The notes under the pieces: generated by a model | What the model was told of the DNA's origin: nothing | What the model saw: the letters and a program-made list of their open reading frames with translations, nothing else | The model's database searches: none | Shown: positions 1-8,237 of the stretch, piece after piece | How the letters are laid out: every line of letters starts with the position of its first letter | Position numbering within the stretch: the first letter of the stretch is position 1 | Position numbers and translations under genes: made by a program | NCBI GenBank assembly: GCA_036745875.1 | Contig: DAIOFH010000024.1 | Span: 1 to 38,724 of the forward strand | Source of the DNA: DAIOFH01 sp036745875 | Lineage (GTDB): Bacteria > Planctomycetota > SZUA-567 | DNA: 38,724 bases | Direction: 5' to 3'

Positions 1-108
1 TAGTTTAATACTACAAAATTAATATGATTTAAATTGAAATATTATTCAAATCTGCAAGTAGGCTACGGCCCGAGGTCGCGCCGTGCATGATGCGAAGTCG
101 ATCCTCAA

Positions 109-161
109 ACCGCATAACGGAATATGCGGTACCACGGAATGAACAAAAAAACGCATGGAGG
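109..161 (+). promoter_or_regulatory. Flagellin mRNA leader hairpin with CsrA-type GGA motifs
   Basis: A perfect 8-bp inverted repeat (ACCGCATA at 109-116, TATGCGGT at 123-130) encloses the hexaloop ACGGAA. The hexaloop fits the ANGGAN pattern preferred by the translational repressor CsrA. ACGGAA recurs unpaired at 134-139, and ATGGAG at 155-160 overlaps the Shine-Dalgarno GGAGG (157-161). The loop GGA and the SD GGA are 38 nt apart, within reach of a CsrA dimer. The layout resembles the Bacillus subtilis hag leader, where CsrA covers the SD. The hairpin and motifs are seen directly. CsrA control is inferred, since no csrA or fliW lies in the window. Confidence 0.6.
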
Positions 162-169
162 ATGTTGTA

Positions 170-3100
170 ATGTCTATTATCGCGCACAACATGGCTGCTA
201 TTAATGCCAACAAGAATCTTGCTTTCTCCACGCGTGGCATGGCCCTCTCGATGGAGAAGCTGTCGTCTGGCTACAAGATCAACACCGGCAAGGACGATCC
301 TTCCGGATTGGTCATTTCCGAAAAGCTCAGATCCCAGATCAGCGGGCTCGAACGGGCCAAGCAGAATACGGAAGAAGCCATCAATGTCCTCGGCATTGCC
401 GAAGGTGCATTGAACGAGATGAACAACATCTTGAAAAAGATGAAACAGCTCGCCATTCACGCCGCTTCCGACGGCGTCACCAGTCCCGACCAGATCGCGG
501 CCGACCAGGCCGAGATCGACTCCGGCGTCCAGACCATAGACCGCATCGCCCGCACCACCAAGTTCTCGAACCAGAATCTTTTGGATGGCTCGAAGGAAAT
601 CGTCTTCGACCAGAACACGCTCACCAAGGGCACCCAGCAGAACAAGCTGGTCGATGTCGGCGGCTCGCATTTCGACCAGATTTTCCGTCGACAGAATTAT
701 GTCGTATCCATCAACTATATCGGCACGCAAAACCCGGACAACGTCACCGGCATCGGCGACGTCGACTTTTCCAAGCAGGCGATGAAGGCGTATCTCGAAA
801 TCGATACTGCTAAGGGCAGCCTCTCCCAGGTCGACGAAAACGGTAATGTCACCCAGGCCCAGACCTTCATCCTTACCGGCACCAAGGGTTCACGCCGGTT
901 CAATTACGACAAGGGAACGCATATCTCGACGATCGTCTCCGAGATCCAGAGTTCCTCCGGCACGACCGGCGTCAATGCCTCCCTCGTCTTCAACAGCGCC
1001 CAAAAGATCGACCGTTTGGATATTGCCGATTTCTCGGGCAATTCTCTCAACGTTGGCATTACCGGACTGAACGACGCGCAGGGCAACCAGGTCGGCATGA
1101 CCCTGATCGGCGAACTCAAGCAGGCGATCACGAACAGGGATGGGGTTCTGGGCGTTGAACTCGGAGACATCGACGCTAATGGCAATACGCTCTTTAATGT
1201 CTATTATGATGGTGCACTGGTATACGAAGGCTGGGACGGCAAAAAGGGCCGGATGGAACTGTCGGGCGCTCTGGCGGGGCTTGACCTTGAGGTTGACAGC
1301 GATGTTTCCCTTTTGAATTCCATGCCCGACGCAATCGCCTCTATCGGGCTGGACAACAATACCGTCTGCAGCAACATCTGGGAACGGACCGCCGCCAGCG
1401 GCGGCACTCTGTCCATCGACAACATTCCGATAGGCCCCCATTTGTCTACCGCCATCGGCCCGAACGGCACCATTGAATTCGAAGTCCTTCCCGGCGCCTC
1501 CGGCGGTACTCCGAGCACGGTTCATTTTAACATGACCGCCAAAGATAAAGACGGCAACATCATTTCGAGAATCCAGAACGGCAGCTTGTCTATAACAGAT
1601 GCCACAGCGACTGAAGGTGGACTCACCATTACTCTGGCAAATGCGGGAGCAGGGGATCCGTCGGACATTGACAGCGGTCTTTTGATCGGCTTGACCTTTG
1701 GCTACACCGGCGCGACCGCAGCGCAAGGCTGGGCTCTCACCAGCATGCCGTCGAAGGAAGAAGTCAAGGCCGTGAACTGGACGCTCGATCCCAATGACAA
1801 CAACCGCAGCTGCGTCGGCGATGACTCAGTTCCCAATGCCGACCAGATTGACTTCACCTCGCTCAACCCCGTCGCCCGGACAATCATCGACTACACCAAG
1901 CTCTGTTCGAGGGAAGTCGACCTTGTCTATTCACCCATCAACATTCTTACCCTCGACCAGTCGACCGGCAACTTTTCGCCTCTTGACATCCAGATCGAAG
2001 GGCAATTAAGAAACCTCAGGGGATTTGCGGATATAGCGGACCAGGACATGCAGTTCCAGATTTACATCGACAACGCCGCTGACCAAAACACTCCTCCGAC
2101 CTATACCTTGATGTTCGGCCAGGAAACGATCGCCACCAATTGGGACGGCAAGGCCAGTTCCATCAGGGGTTCCGGTATTCTGGAAGGCCTGACTTTCACC
2201 ACTGTGCAGGACATCAACGCGGGTGCGACGTTCGACATGAACTTTCTGCCGAATCCGGTCGCGAGCCAGCAAAGCGTCAACACCTCCATCTATTCCGGCG
2301 GAACCGGCGGCAAGGCGTCGTTCAGTATCGACGAGTCGGTGATGTCCGATGAACTCAAGGCATATATCGCCGACGGCTACAGCCTTGTCCTGACTCCCGT
2401 CTCATCCGATGTTGTCATCGGCGGCGGCGGCGGCGATGTCGGTTTCACTATCGCCCTGGCAAAAGGGACCGAAAGACTGCACGCGACAAACGCGTATGTC
2501 TCGGTGGCGACAGACGGAACCGTGGTTCTTGGCAATGCCAAATCGAGCAAGGGCGGAGCCAATGATTTGTCCGGCTTGTTCAATGGTTTGCAGATTGCGA
2601 TTACCGGTGCGAACGCCACCGGCGGCCCTGCCGCAGTCGACAGTTCATCCACCGCGACCGCCCAGCACGCCACCGATATTCAATACACTTATGTCGTTCC
2701 CGGTAATATCGGCACCGGCCGGCTCGACAAGTACGATTTCCTGAACGGCCTTCCGCCCAGGGATACCATCGCCATGGCGTCCTCCATCACCGGCGGAATT
2801 TCCACGAACGACGACGCTTCCCGCGCCAAAGGTACGGTTGCGGTGTTCAACAATACGATTGCCACGGATGGCAGCGGCAGGGTCGAGCGCGGCGTCACCT
2901 CGGTGGAATTCGAAATCGAAAACAACCGCGGCATCAAGTACAACACCTACAATAACATCCAGTTCGGCCTGAACACGGACGGGCAGGGCAGGATCTACGT
3001 CAAGTTCATCGACGGCGAAAACTACGAACTCTACAAGGACGCCAGCTGCTCACCCGAGTCCAAGGTGGCCTCGGGCAAAAATGGCCAGGCCTGTCGCGCA

Positions 3101-4546
3101 GCCAACAACTCCGGCCTCGACGGCCTCATCCTCGAAACGACCGTCGGCCCGGGCCACGACATTTTCAATGAAAAGGGCGTCTACATCTCTTTCGCCGGCA
3201 TCGAAGGCGACAATGACGGCGTCATTTTCGACGGCGACGTCATTGCCGACAGATCCCCCTCCGCCGACCCTATGAAGGGGACCGGTTCCTTCGAACCCGA
3301 CCGCACCCTCATTACCGGCGTGGAACTTGGCACCAACACCTCCTCCGAGGGCAACCTCTACACCAAGACCGTCTACGACGCGAATACCAACACCGTCCAG
3401 GTTTTCGCTTATAAAAACAAGAACATGTCGGACGCCGACCTCGTCGCCAAGTCCGAGAAGTACTCGACAATGGTCAATGGAGAAGACGTCAAGTCCATGT
3501 CCGTGGTTCTCAATGAAGTAAGGAACGACGACGACTCCGACGGCACCGGCCTTGGCATCGTAGTGTCGTTCGAAAACTACGCCTTCCGCAATATGGATAC
3601 CTCCACCACCCTCGAAGGCCGCATGACCTTCACCAACCTCGGCGCGCGCGTCTATTCCGAGGATTACGGCAGCAATGCGTTCGTCAAGGTCAACCAGACG
3701 CAGGGCGGCATCTTCACCTACTATGTCACCCCGGACAACGCCAACTCCCAGACCCTTATCGAGGCCGGCAAGACCAGCAAGACCGTCCAGGTGAATGGCC
3801 AGGATGCCTTTATATCCGTGAACGGCCAACAACTCATGACCAGCGGGTTAGATCTGAATGTCGCCACCCAGGACCTGCAGGCCAGGCTGAAGTTCTACGC
3901 GGGCCAGGTCGGTTCCACCACGATCGCACAGGTCGGTTATGGCGAAGGCTCCATATTCACCAAGATCGGCGCATTGAACTTGAAGTCGGACGAACCGAAC
4001 TGCGAAGGCCTTTCAGGTCTCCTTTGCAATGCCGGCCACAACACGGCGGAGGAAATGGGTCAGTTCCAGAGCGGCATGCAGCTCCAGCTCGGCGAATCCG
4101 AAGGCGACCAGGACCGCACTGTTGTCTCCATCCAGACCATGACTGCGGAAAACCTCGGTCGCGTCGTCAAGTCCGGCTATTGGGAAAAGGGCAAGGAGAT
4201 CCTTTCGGACAGAGAATTCACCATGAAGGACATCATGTCCGGCCACGCCGGCAGCCTTACTTCCGATCCGCTTCTCGCCATGGCCGTCATCGAAAAGTCC
4301 ATTAACGATGTGACGGAACTCAGGGCGCGTCTTGGCGCATTCCAGGCGAACCTGCTGCAGACCAACTCCAACAACCTCGCGATCGCCATCGAAAACATCA
4401 CCAAAACGGAATCCGCCATTCGCGACACCGACATGGCCAGTCAGATGACCGAGTACACCAAGGATCAGGTCCTCAACAGCGCCGGCGTTAGCATGCTTAC
4501 CCAAGCCAACCAGCTCCCGCAGAACATACTGCAATTGCTGAGGTAA
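170..4546 (+). CDS. fliC: Giant flagellin (1458 aa)
   Basis: Structural subunit of the flagellar filament. Residues 1-140 are a typical N-terminal D0/D1 region, with KLSSGYKINTGKDDPSG and ending in NQNLLDG. The last ~97 residues are a typical C-terminal D1/D0 region, with SAIRDTDMASQMTEYTKDQ and a final NILQLLR. Between them lie ~1220 residues of surface-exposed D2/D3-type sequence, whereas common flagellins total 250-600 residues. An early part of the insert (around bases 860-990) resembles the Flagellin_IN motif, with GTKGSRRFNYDKGTHISTIV. Later parts contain repeated WDGK...GxLxGL blocks and seven cysteines. The start at 170 is chosen over an in-frame ATG at 155 because GGAGG at 157-161 is 8 nt upstream and MSIIAHNMAAINANKNL is the family's normal N terminus. 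It appears monocistronic, and no other flagellar gene is in the window. The frame is open throughout, so this is not a pseudogene. Confidence 0.95.
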   Translation: MSIIAHNMAAINANKNLAFSTRGMALSMEKLSSGYKINTGKDDPSGLVISEKLRSQISGLERAKQNTEEAINVLGIAEGALNEMNNILKKMKQLAIHAASDGVTSPDQIAADQAEIDSGVQTIDRIARTTKFSNQNLLDGSKEIVFDQNTLTKGTQQNKLVDVGGSHFDQIFRRQNYVVSINYIGTQNPDNVTGIGDVDFSKQAMKAYLEIDTAKGSLSQVDENGNVTQAQTFILTGTKGSRRFNYDKGTHISTIVSEIQSSSGTTGVNASLVFNSAQKIDRLDIADFSGNSLNVGITGLNDAQGNQVGMTLIGELKQAITNRDGVLGVELGDIDANGNTLFNVYYDGALVYEGWDGKKGRMELSGALAGLDLEVDSDVSLLNSMPDAIASIGLDNNTVCSNIWERTAASGGTLSIDNIPIGPHLSTAIGPNGTIEFEVLPGASGGTPSTVHFNMTAKDKDGNIISRIQNGSLSITDATATEGGLTITLANAGAGDPSDIDSGLLIGLTFGYTGATAAQGWALTSMPSKEEVKAVNWTLDPNDNNRSCVGDDSVPNADQIDFTSLNPVARTIIDYTKLCSREVDLVYSPINILTLDQSTGNFSPLDIQIEGQLRNLRGFADIADQDMQFQIYIDNAADQNTPPTYTLMFGQETIATNWDGKASSIRGSGILEGLTFTTVQDINAGATFDMNFLPNPVASQQSVNTSIYSGGTGGKASFSIDESVMSDELKAYIADGYSLVLTPVSSDVVIGGGGGDVGFTIALAKGTERLHATNAYVSVATDGTVVLGNAKSSKGGANDLSGLFNGLQIAITGANATGGPAAVDSSSTATAQHATDIQYTYVVPGNIGTGRLDKYDFLNGLPPRDTIAMASSITGGISTNDDASRAKGTVAVFNNTIATDGSGRVERGVTSVEFEIENNRGIKYNTYNNIQFGLNTDGQGRIYVKFIDGENYELYKDASCSPESKVASGKNGQACRAANNSGLDGLILETTVGPGHDIFNEKGVYISFAGIEGDNDGVIFDGDVIADRSPSADPMKGTGSFEPDRTLITGVELGTNTSSEGNLYTKTVYDANTNTVQVFAYKNKNMSDADLVAKSEKYSTMVNGEDVKSMSVVLNEVRNDDDSDGTGLGIVVSFENYAFRNMDTSTTLEGRMTFTNLGARVYSEDYGSNAFVKVNQTQGGIFTYYVTPDNANSQTLIEAGKTSKTVQVNGQDAFISVNGQQLMTSGLDLNVATQDLQARLKFYAGQVGSTTIAQVGYGEGSIFTKIGALNLKSDEPNCEGLSGLLCNAGHNTAEEMGQFQSGMQLQLGESEGDQDRTVVSIQTMTAENLGRVVKSGYWEKGKEILSDREFTMKDIMSGHAGSLTSDPLLAMAVIEKSINDVTELRARLGAFQANLLQTNSNNLAIAIENITKTESAIRDTDMASQMTEYTKDQVLNSAGVSMLTQANQLPQNILQLLR

Positions 4547-4567
4547 ACGCCCTTAATCAACCACAGG

Positions 4568-4618
4568 GAACAAAGAGGTCGCAGAGAATCCAAAAGTGCT
4601 TCACAGTGACCTTTGTTC
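4568..4618. repeat. Inverted repeat downstream of flagellin, ACCACRGRGAA family
   Basis: GAACAAAGAGGTC (4568-4580) pairs with GACCTTTGTTC (4608-4618), leaving a 2-nt bulge and a ~27-nt loop. The left arm continues a stretch beginning AACCACAGGGAAC near 4559. A related inverted sequence occurs at 28186-28221. No U-run follows, so a simple intrinsic terminator is unlikely. It may be a dispersed repetitive palindrome that also ends or protects the flagellin mRNA. Confidence 0.5.
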
Positions 4619-4740
4619 TCGGCTGGCACATCATACAGAAGGATTCTGCGCATTTACCTGGCAGTAATACTGGAAATGTACATAATCTGATGAGGAAAGC
4701 GGAATAAACCGGAAAAAGGCAAAAATCCGGACAAAAAAAC

Positions 4741-4768
4741 TTGACAAATACAGGGTAATCCATAAGAT
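4741..4768 (+). promoter_or_regulatory. Sigma-70 type promoter for tRNA-Val
   Basis: A perfect TTGACA (4741-4746) is followed after 16 nt by TAAGAT (4763-4768). It lies about 75 nt upstream of the tRNA, so the primary transcript would carry a 5' leader of ~65-70 nt. Confidence 0.6.
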
Positions 4769-4843
4769 GACTCTCTCGCGGATGTTCCGCCAGGAATATC
4801 CGTGTTGTTTTCTGTCCGGATTCTGCAATCTGACTGAAGAAGT

Positions 4844-4920
4844 GGGCGACTAGCTCAGTTGGCTAGAGCACCAGCTCGACAAGCTGGGGGTCACTGGTTC
4901 GAGCCCAGTGTCGCCCACCA
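4844..4920 (+). tRNA. tRNA-Val(GAC), CCA encoded, with C at position 33
   Basis: A complete cloverleaf can be folded by eye. The acceptor stem is GGGCGAC/GTCGCCC, the D stem GCTC/GAGC, the anticodon stem CCAGC/GCTGG, the variable loop GGGTC, and the T arm ACTGG-TTCGAGC-CCAGT. A73 precedes an encoded CCA. The anticodon loop is TCGACAA, so the anticodon is GAC (valine, GUC/GUU codons). Position 33 is C rather than the nearly invariant U. All stems pair perfectly and a good promoter lies upstream, so the gene is probably functional. Confidence 0.93.
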
Positions 4921-5205
4921 AAATTTAAATCATCCGGCGATAGCCGGTTCTGCATCGAAGCTCTAATGCGATGCCGCCCGCGGTGGGAGCGTCCTCCCTT
5001 CCTGTGGGTCGAAAATAGGCCAGACGTAATAAAACAGGCCAGAAAAGGACGCGGACAATTCCGGCTTTTACGAAAAAAGTCCTGGTCTCACCACAGGTTT
5101 TTCTTCCCGCCATTGTACCGCTTTCCTGCTTATTATGTGCCTGTTATTATGTATTAGTCCGGCCATAATCGGCTTTTGCCGTTTGAATAAGGAAAGTGGA
5201 TCACG
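4921..5205. other. thrS upstream region, no gene or T-box recognised
   Basis: There is no convincing coding sequence in these 285 bases. They hold a short hairpin just after the tRNA (CCGGC-GATA-GCCGG), two copies of AGGCCAGA near 5017-5042, and two copies of TTATTATGT (5130-5138 and 5144-5152). A Firmicutes-style T-box core (AGGGTGGNACCGCG) is absent. The thrS promoter is probably here, but no clear -35/-10 pair stands out. Confidence 0.5.
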
Positions 5206-7131
5206 ATGTTTACCGTAACTTTACCTGACAACAAGACACTGGCGTTCGACAGTCCCGCCAGGCTCTCCGATATTGCCGCCAAAATCTCCAAAGACCTCGC
5301 CAGGCGATCCCTCACCGCCAAGGTGGATGGCAAGGCCGCCGACCTCTCCGCCATGCTTGACCATGACGCCAAGGTCGAATTCGTCACTTCAGACACCCCC
5401 GAAGGCCTCGACCAGATGCGCCATTCCGCCGCCCACGTTTTGGCGGAGGCGATCCTCGAATTGTTCCCCGGGACCAAATTTGCCTACGGCCCGGCTGTTG
5501 AAGACGGCTTCTACTACGACGTCGATTCGCCGACCGTTATTACGGCCGAAGATCTCCCCAAGATCGAAAAAGCGATGAAAAAGATCGTCAAGGCCAATCG
5601 TCCCTTCGTCAGGAACGAGCTTTCCCGCGCGGAAGCGAACGAAAAATACAAGGACGACGAGTACAAGCTCGACAACATCGCCCGTGCCGACGGTGATGTC
5701 ATGAGCTTTTACGAACAGGGCAGGTTTTCCGACCTGTGCCGCGGACCGCATGTCCCCACGACCGGAAAGGTCGGCGAAGTCAAGGTCATGAGCCTTGCCG
5801 GCGCATACTGGCATGGCGACGCCAACCAGAAACAGCTTACCCGCGTCTACGGCACCGCGTTCGCGACCAAGGACGAGCTGGACAATTACCTCAAGAAGCT
5901 CGAGGAAGCGAAGAAGCGCGACCACCGAGTTCTCGGCAAGCAGATGGATCTCTATTCGACCGAGCCGGATATCGGCCCCGGCCTCATCCTCTGGCATCCG
6001 AACGGCGCGATGATCCGACACAAGGTCGAGGAGTTTTGGAAGGAAGAGCACCTCAAGCGCGGTTATCAGCTGCTTTATACGCCGCATATCGCGTCCGAGG
6101 AGATTTACAAGCGCTCCGGCCACCTGGAAAACTACGGCGACATGATGTACAGCTCCATGGACATCGACGGCGCTCCGTACCGGGTCAAGCCCATGAACTG
6201 CCCCGGACATATCCTTATTTATAATTCCAACGTCCACAGCTACCGCGACCTGCCTCTGCGCTGGGCTGAACTCGGCACCGTCTACCGTTACGAACCGTCC
6301 GGCACCCTGCACGGCATGCTGCGCGTTCGCGGCTTTACCCAGGACGACTCCCACATCTTCTGCACTCCGGAGCAGGTGGAGGACGAGATCAACGCGGTGC
6401 TCGACCTGATGGAGCGCATGATGAAGGTGTTCGGCTACACCTACAAGGCATTTCTCGCCACGCGTCCCGCCAAGTCCATCGGCACCGACGCCCAATGGGA
6501 AATGGCGACCTCCGCCCTGCGCGCTGTTTTGGAAAAGCGCAACATGCCCTATGAAGTTGACGAGGGCGGCGGCGTTTTCTATGGTCCGAAGATCGACATC
6601 AAGCTTGTCGACGCCCTTGGCCGCGAGTGGCAAGGTCCGACGACCCAGCTTGACTTCAACCTTCCCGAGCGCTTCAACGTTGAGTATGTCGGCGCGGACA
6701 ACGAACGCCACAAAGTCGTCATGCTTCACCGCACCGTTCTCGGTTCTATGGAACGCTTCATCGGCGGTCTGGTTGAGCATTATGGCGGCGATTTCCCGCT
6801 GTGGCTTGCGCCGCAGCAGGTCAGGATTCTTACCGTCACCGACGCCGCCCTGGATTACGCCAAGGAACTGCACGCCAAATTCCAAAACGCCGGACTGCGC
6901 GTCGGCCTCGACATCAGGGGCGACAAAATCGGTGCCAAGATACGTGAAGGCGAGTTGGCGAAGGTCCCGGTGCTTTTGGTCGTCGGCGAAAAGGAAAAGG
7001 AAATCGCTTCCGCCGCAGTCAGGAGGCGTCTTGTCGGCGACCTCGGCGTGCGGAAGGTCGACGAGTTGTTGAACGAACTCATATCGGAAGACCGCGAAAG
7101 GCGTCTGCCGCCGAAGACTGACAAGGCGTGA
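5206..7131 (+). CDS. thrS: Threonyl-tRNA synthetase
   Basis: Charges tRNA-Thr with threonine in the cytoplasm. At 641 aa it has the full bacterial layout. A TGS domain covers residues 1-60. The editing domain has the zinc-type residues H73/H77 (HSAAH) and C178/H182 (CRGPH). A class II catalytic core follows, then a C-terminal anticodon-binding domain. Motif 2 contains RYEPSGTLHGMLRVRGFTQD and motif 3 LHRTVLGSMERFIGG. The zinc ligands of the active site are visible in MNCPGH, DDSH and MLHRT. AAGGAAA lies upstream of the ATG. It heads the conserved thrS-infC-rpmI-rplT cluster. Confidence 0.98.
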   Translation: MFTVTLPDNKTLAFDSPARLSDIAAKISKDLARRSLTAKVDGKAADLSAMLDHDAKVEFVTSDTPEGLDQMRHSAAHVLAEAILELFPGTKFAYGPAVEDGFYYDVDSPTVITAEDLPKIEKAMKKIVKANRPFVRNELSRAEANEKYKDDEYKLDNIARADGDVMSFYEQGRFSDLCRGPHVPTTGKVGEVKVMSLAGAYWHGDANQKQLTRVYGTAFATKDELDNYLKKLEEAKKRDHRVLGKQMDLYSTEPDIGPGLILWHPNGAMIRHKVEEFWKEEHLKRGYQLLYTPHIASEEIYKRSGHLENYGDMMYSSMDIDGAPYRVKPMNCPGHILIYNSNVHSYRDLPLRWAELGTVYRYEPSGTLHGMLRVRGFTQDDSHIFCTPEQVEDEINAVLDLMERMMKVFGYTYKAFLATRPAKSIGTDAQWEMATSALRAVLEKRNMPYEVDEGGGVFYGPKIDIKLVDALGREWQGPTTQLDFNLPERFNVEYVGADNERHKVVMLHRTVLGSMERFIGGLVEHYGGDFPLWLAPQQVRILTVTDAALDYAKELHAKFQNAGLRVGLDIRGDKIGAKIREGELAKVPVLLVVGEKEKEIASAAVRRRLVGDLGVRKVDELLNELISEDRERRLPPKTDKA

Positions 7132-7194
7132 GCGGTTTTTGTGTGGTTTGGATTTGGGAGGAGAGGGAGTATTGATTCTCACAGGGGAGGCTAG

Positions 7195-7905
7195 ATGAGC
7201 AATAGCGGCAGCAAAAAAGAGCTCCGGCTCAACGAGCAGATTCGCGCTGACGAAGTGCGTTTGATCGGGGAAGACGGCGAAGCCATCGGCGTAGTGTCTT
7301 TGGCTCAAGCAAATGAAAAGGCGAGAGAGGCGGAGCTTGATCTTGTCGAAATTTCGCCGACCGCGAAGCCGCCTGTTTGTCGCATCATGGATTATGGCAA
7401 GTACAAGTACCAACAGGCCAAACGTGAGCACGAGCAGAAGAAAAAGCACCAGTCGTCCGAACTGAAGCAGTTGAGGATCAAGTCGTTCCGTATCGAACCG
7501 CACGACGTGGGGATCAAAAGGGCCAAGGCGCGTCAGTTCATCGAGGCGGGGCATCGCGTCCTGTTCACCATGATGTTCCGCGCGCGCGAGCACTCCCACG
7601 CCGATCTGGGTGAACGGCTTCTTCTTGAGCAGTTCTCGCAGCCGCTGGCCGATGTCGCCAAGACAGACAGCCCGCCACGCAAGGACGGCAAGAAGATGAC
7701 CATGACCCTGGCGCCCTTGCCGAACATGAAACAGATACTGGCGGCGAGGACCAAGGAGGAAGAACGCAAGAGGCGAGAAGAGGCTGAGTTGGAAGCTGCA
7801 AGAAAACTAGAATCGATTACCAAGGTTATACCCCGTGAACTGGTCGAAGCGGATGACATCGAGGCTGACGACGATTCCGACTTTGACGACGATGATATGG
7901 AATAA
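7195..7905 (+). CDS. infC: Translation initiation factor IF-3 with acidic C-terminal tail
   Basis: IF-3 binds the 30S subunit and checks start-codon selection. The N-terminal domain has LRLNEQIRADEVRLIGEDG and PPVCRIMDYGKYKYQ. The C-terminal domain has LRIKSFRIEPHDVGIK and KMTMTLAP. The protein is 236 aa against ~170-200 for typical IF-3. The excess is a C-terminal tail from about residue 180: a basic and glutamate-rich helix-like stretch, then a very acidic end (IEADDDSDFDDDDME). The start is an ordinary ATG with GGGGAGG at 7184-7190, not the AUU used for autoregulation in E. coli. It lies 63 nt after thrS and 60 nt before rpmI. Confidence 0.97.
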   Translation: MSNSGSKKELRLNEQIRADEVRLIGEDGEAIGVVSLAQANEKAREAELDLVEISPTAKPPVCRIMDYGKYKYQQAKREHEQKKKHQSSELKQLRIKSFRIEPHDVGIKRAKARQFIEAGHRVLFTMMFRAREHSHADLGERLLLEQFSQPLADVAKTDSPPRKDGKKMTMTLAPLPNMKQILAARTKEEERKRREEAELEAARKLESITKVIPRELVEADDIEADDDSDFDDDDME

Positions 7906-7965
7906 GAAAAATGCGTACCCGTCACGGCTGTACGGGACAACGCAGGGTTGAAAGGAAACCAAAAC

Positions 7966-8163
7966 ATGCCCAAGCAGAAACTGTGCAAGAGTCTGGTCAA
8001 GCGCGTGCGCGTGACCAATAATGGAAAAGTAATGGCAAAAGGTGCCGGCGGCAGGCACAAACGCGTGAGGAAAAGCCCGGCCCAGAAGCGCCGTCTTTCC
8101 AAGATCCGCCCCCTCGAAAAGGCCGCCGTCAAGCAGATCCGCCTCGGACTCGGCTTGATCTAG
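7966..8163 (+). CDS. rpmI: 50S ribosomal protein L35
   Basis: Small, very basic protein of the large ribosomal subunit, 65 aa, the usual family length. The N terminus MPKQKLCKSLVKRVRVTNNG and the segment RHKRVRKSPAQKRRL are typical of L35. An in-frame ATG at 7948 would add six residues. The start at 7966 is preferred because AAAGGAAA lies just upstream of it and MPKQK is the conserved start. The infC-rpmI gap contains a small CCCGT/ACGGG hairpin (7918-7922, 7932-7936). It could belong to an L20-type leader, but it is too short to be sure. Confidence 0.97.
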   Translation: MPKQKLCKSLVKRVRVTNNGKVMAKGAGGRHKRVRKSPAQKRRLSKIRPLEKAAVKQIRLGLGLI

Positions 8164-8237
8164 GAATGTGTCTTGGTGTTTGCAGTGTGATTGCTTCATT
8201 ACTTTTTCGTTAACAATATTACGCAGGGAGTTACATT

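Noticed and set aside
1..108. Sigma-28 or sigma-54 promoter for flagellin.
   Set aside because: No convincing TAAA...GCCGATAA or TGGCAC...TTGC pair could be placed; the region is AT-rich then GC-rich without a clear match.
155..172. Flagellin start at ATG 155.
   Set aside because: The ATG overlaps the Shine-Dalgarno GGAGG of the ATG at 170, and the family N terminus begins at 170.
4921..5205. Possible T-box leader for thrS.
   Set aside because: The T-box core and specifier-loop features could not be found; only short unrelated repeats are present.
5389..7599. A 736-codon open frame on the minus strand opposite thrS and infC.
   Set aside because: It lies across certain genes, has no start signal or recognisable domain, and is explained by high G+C third-codon bias on the coding strand.
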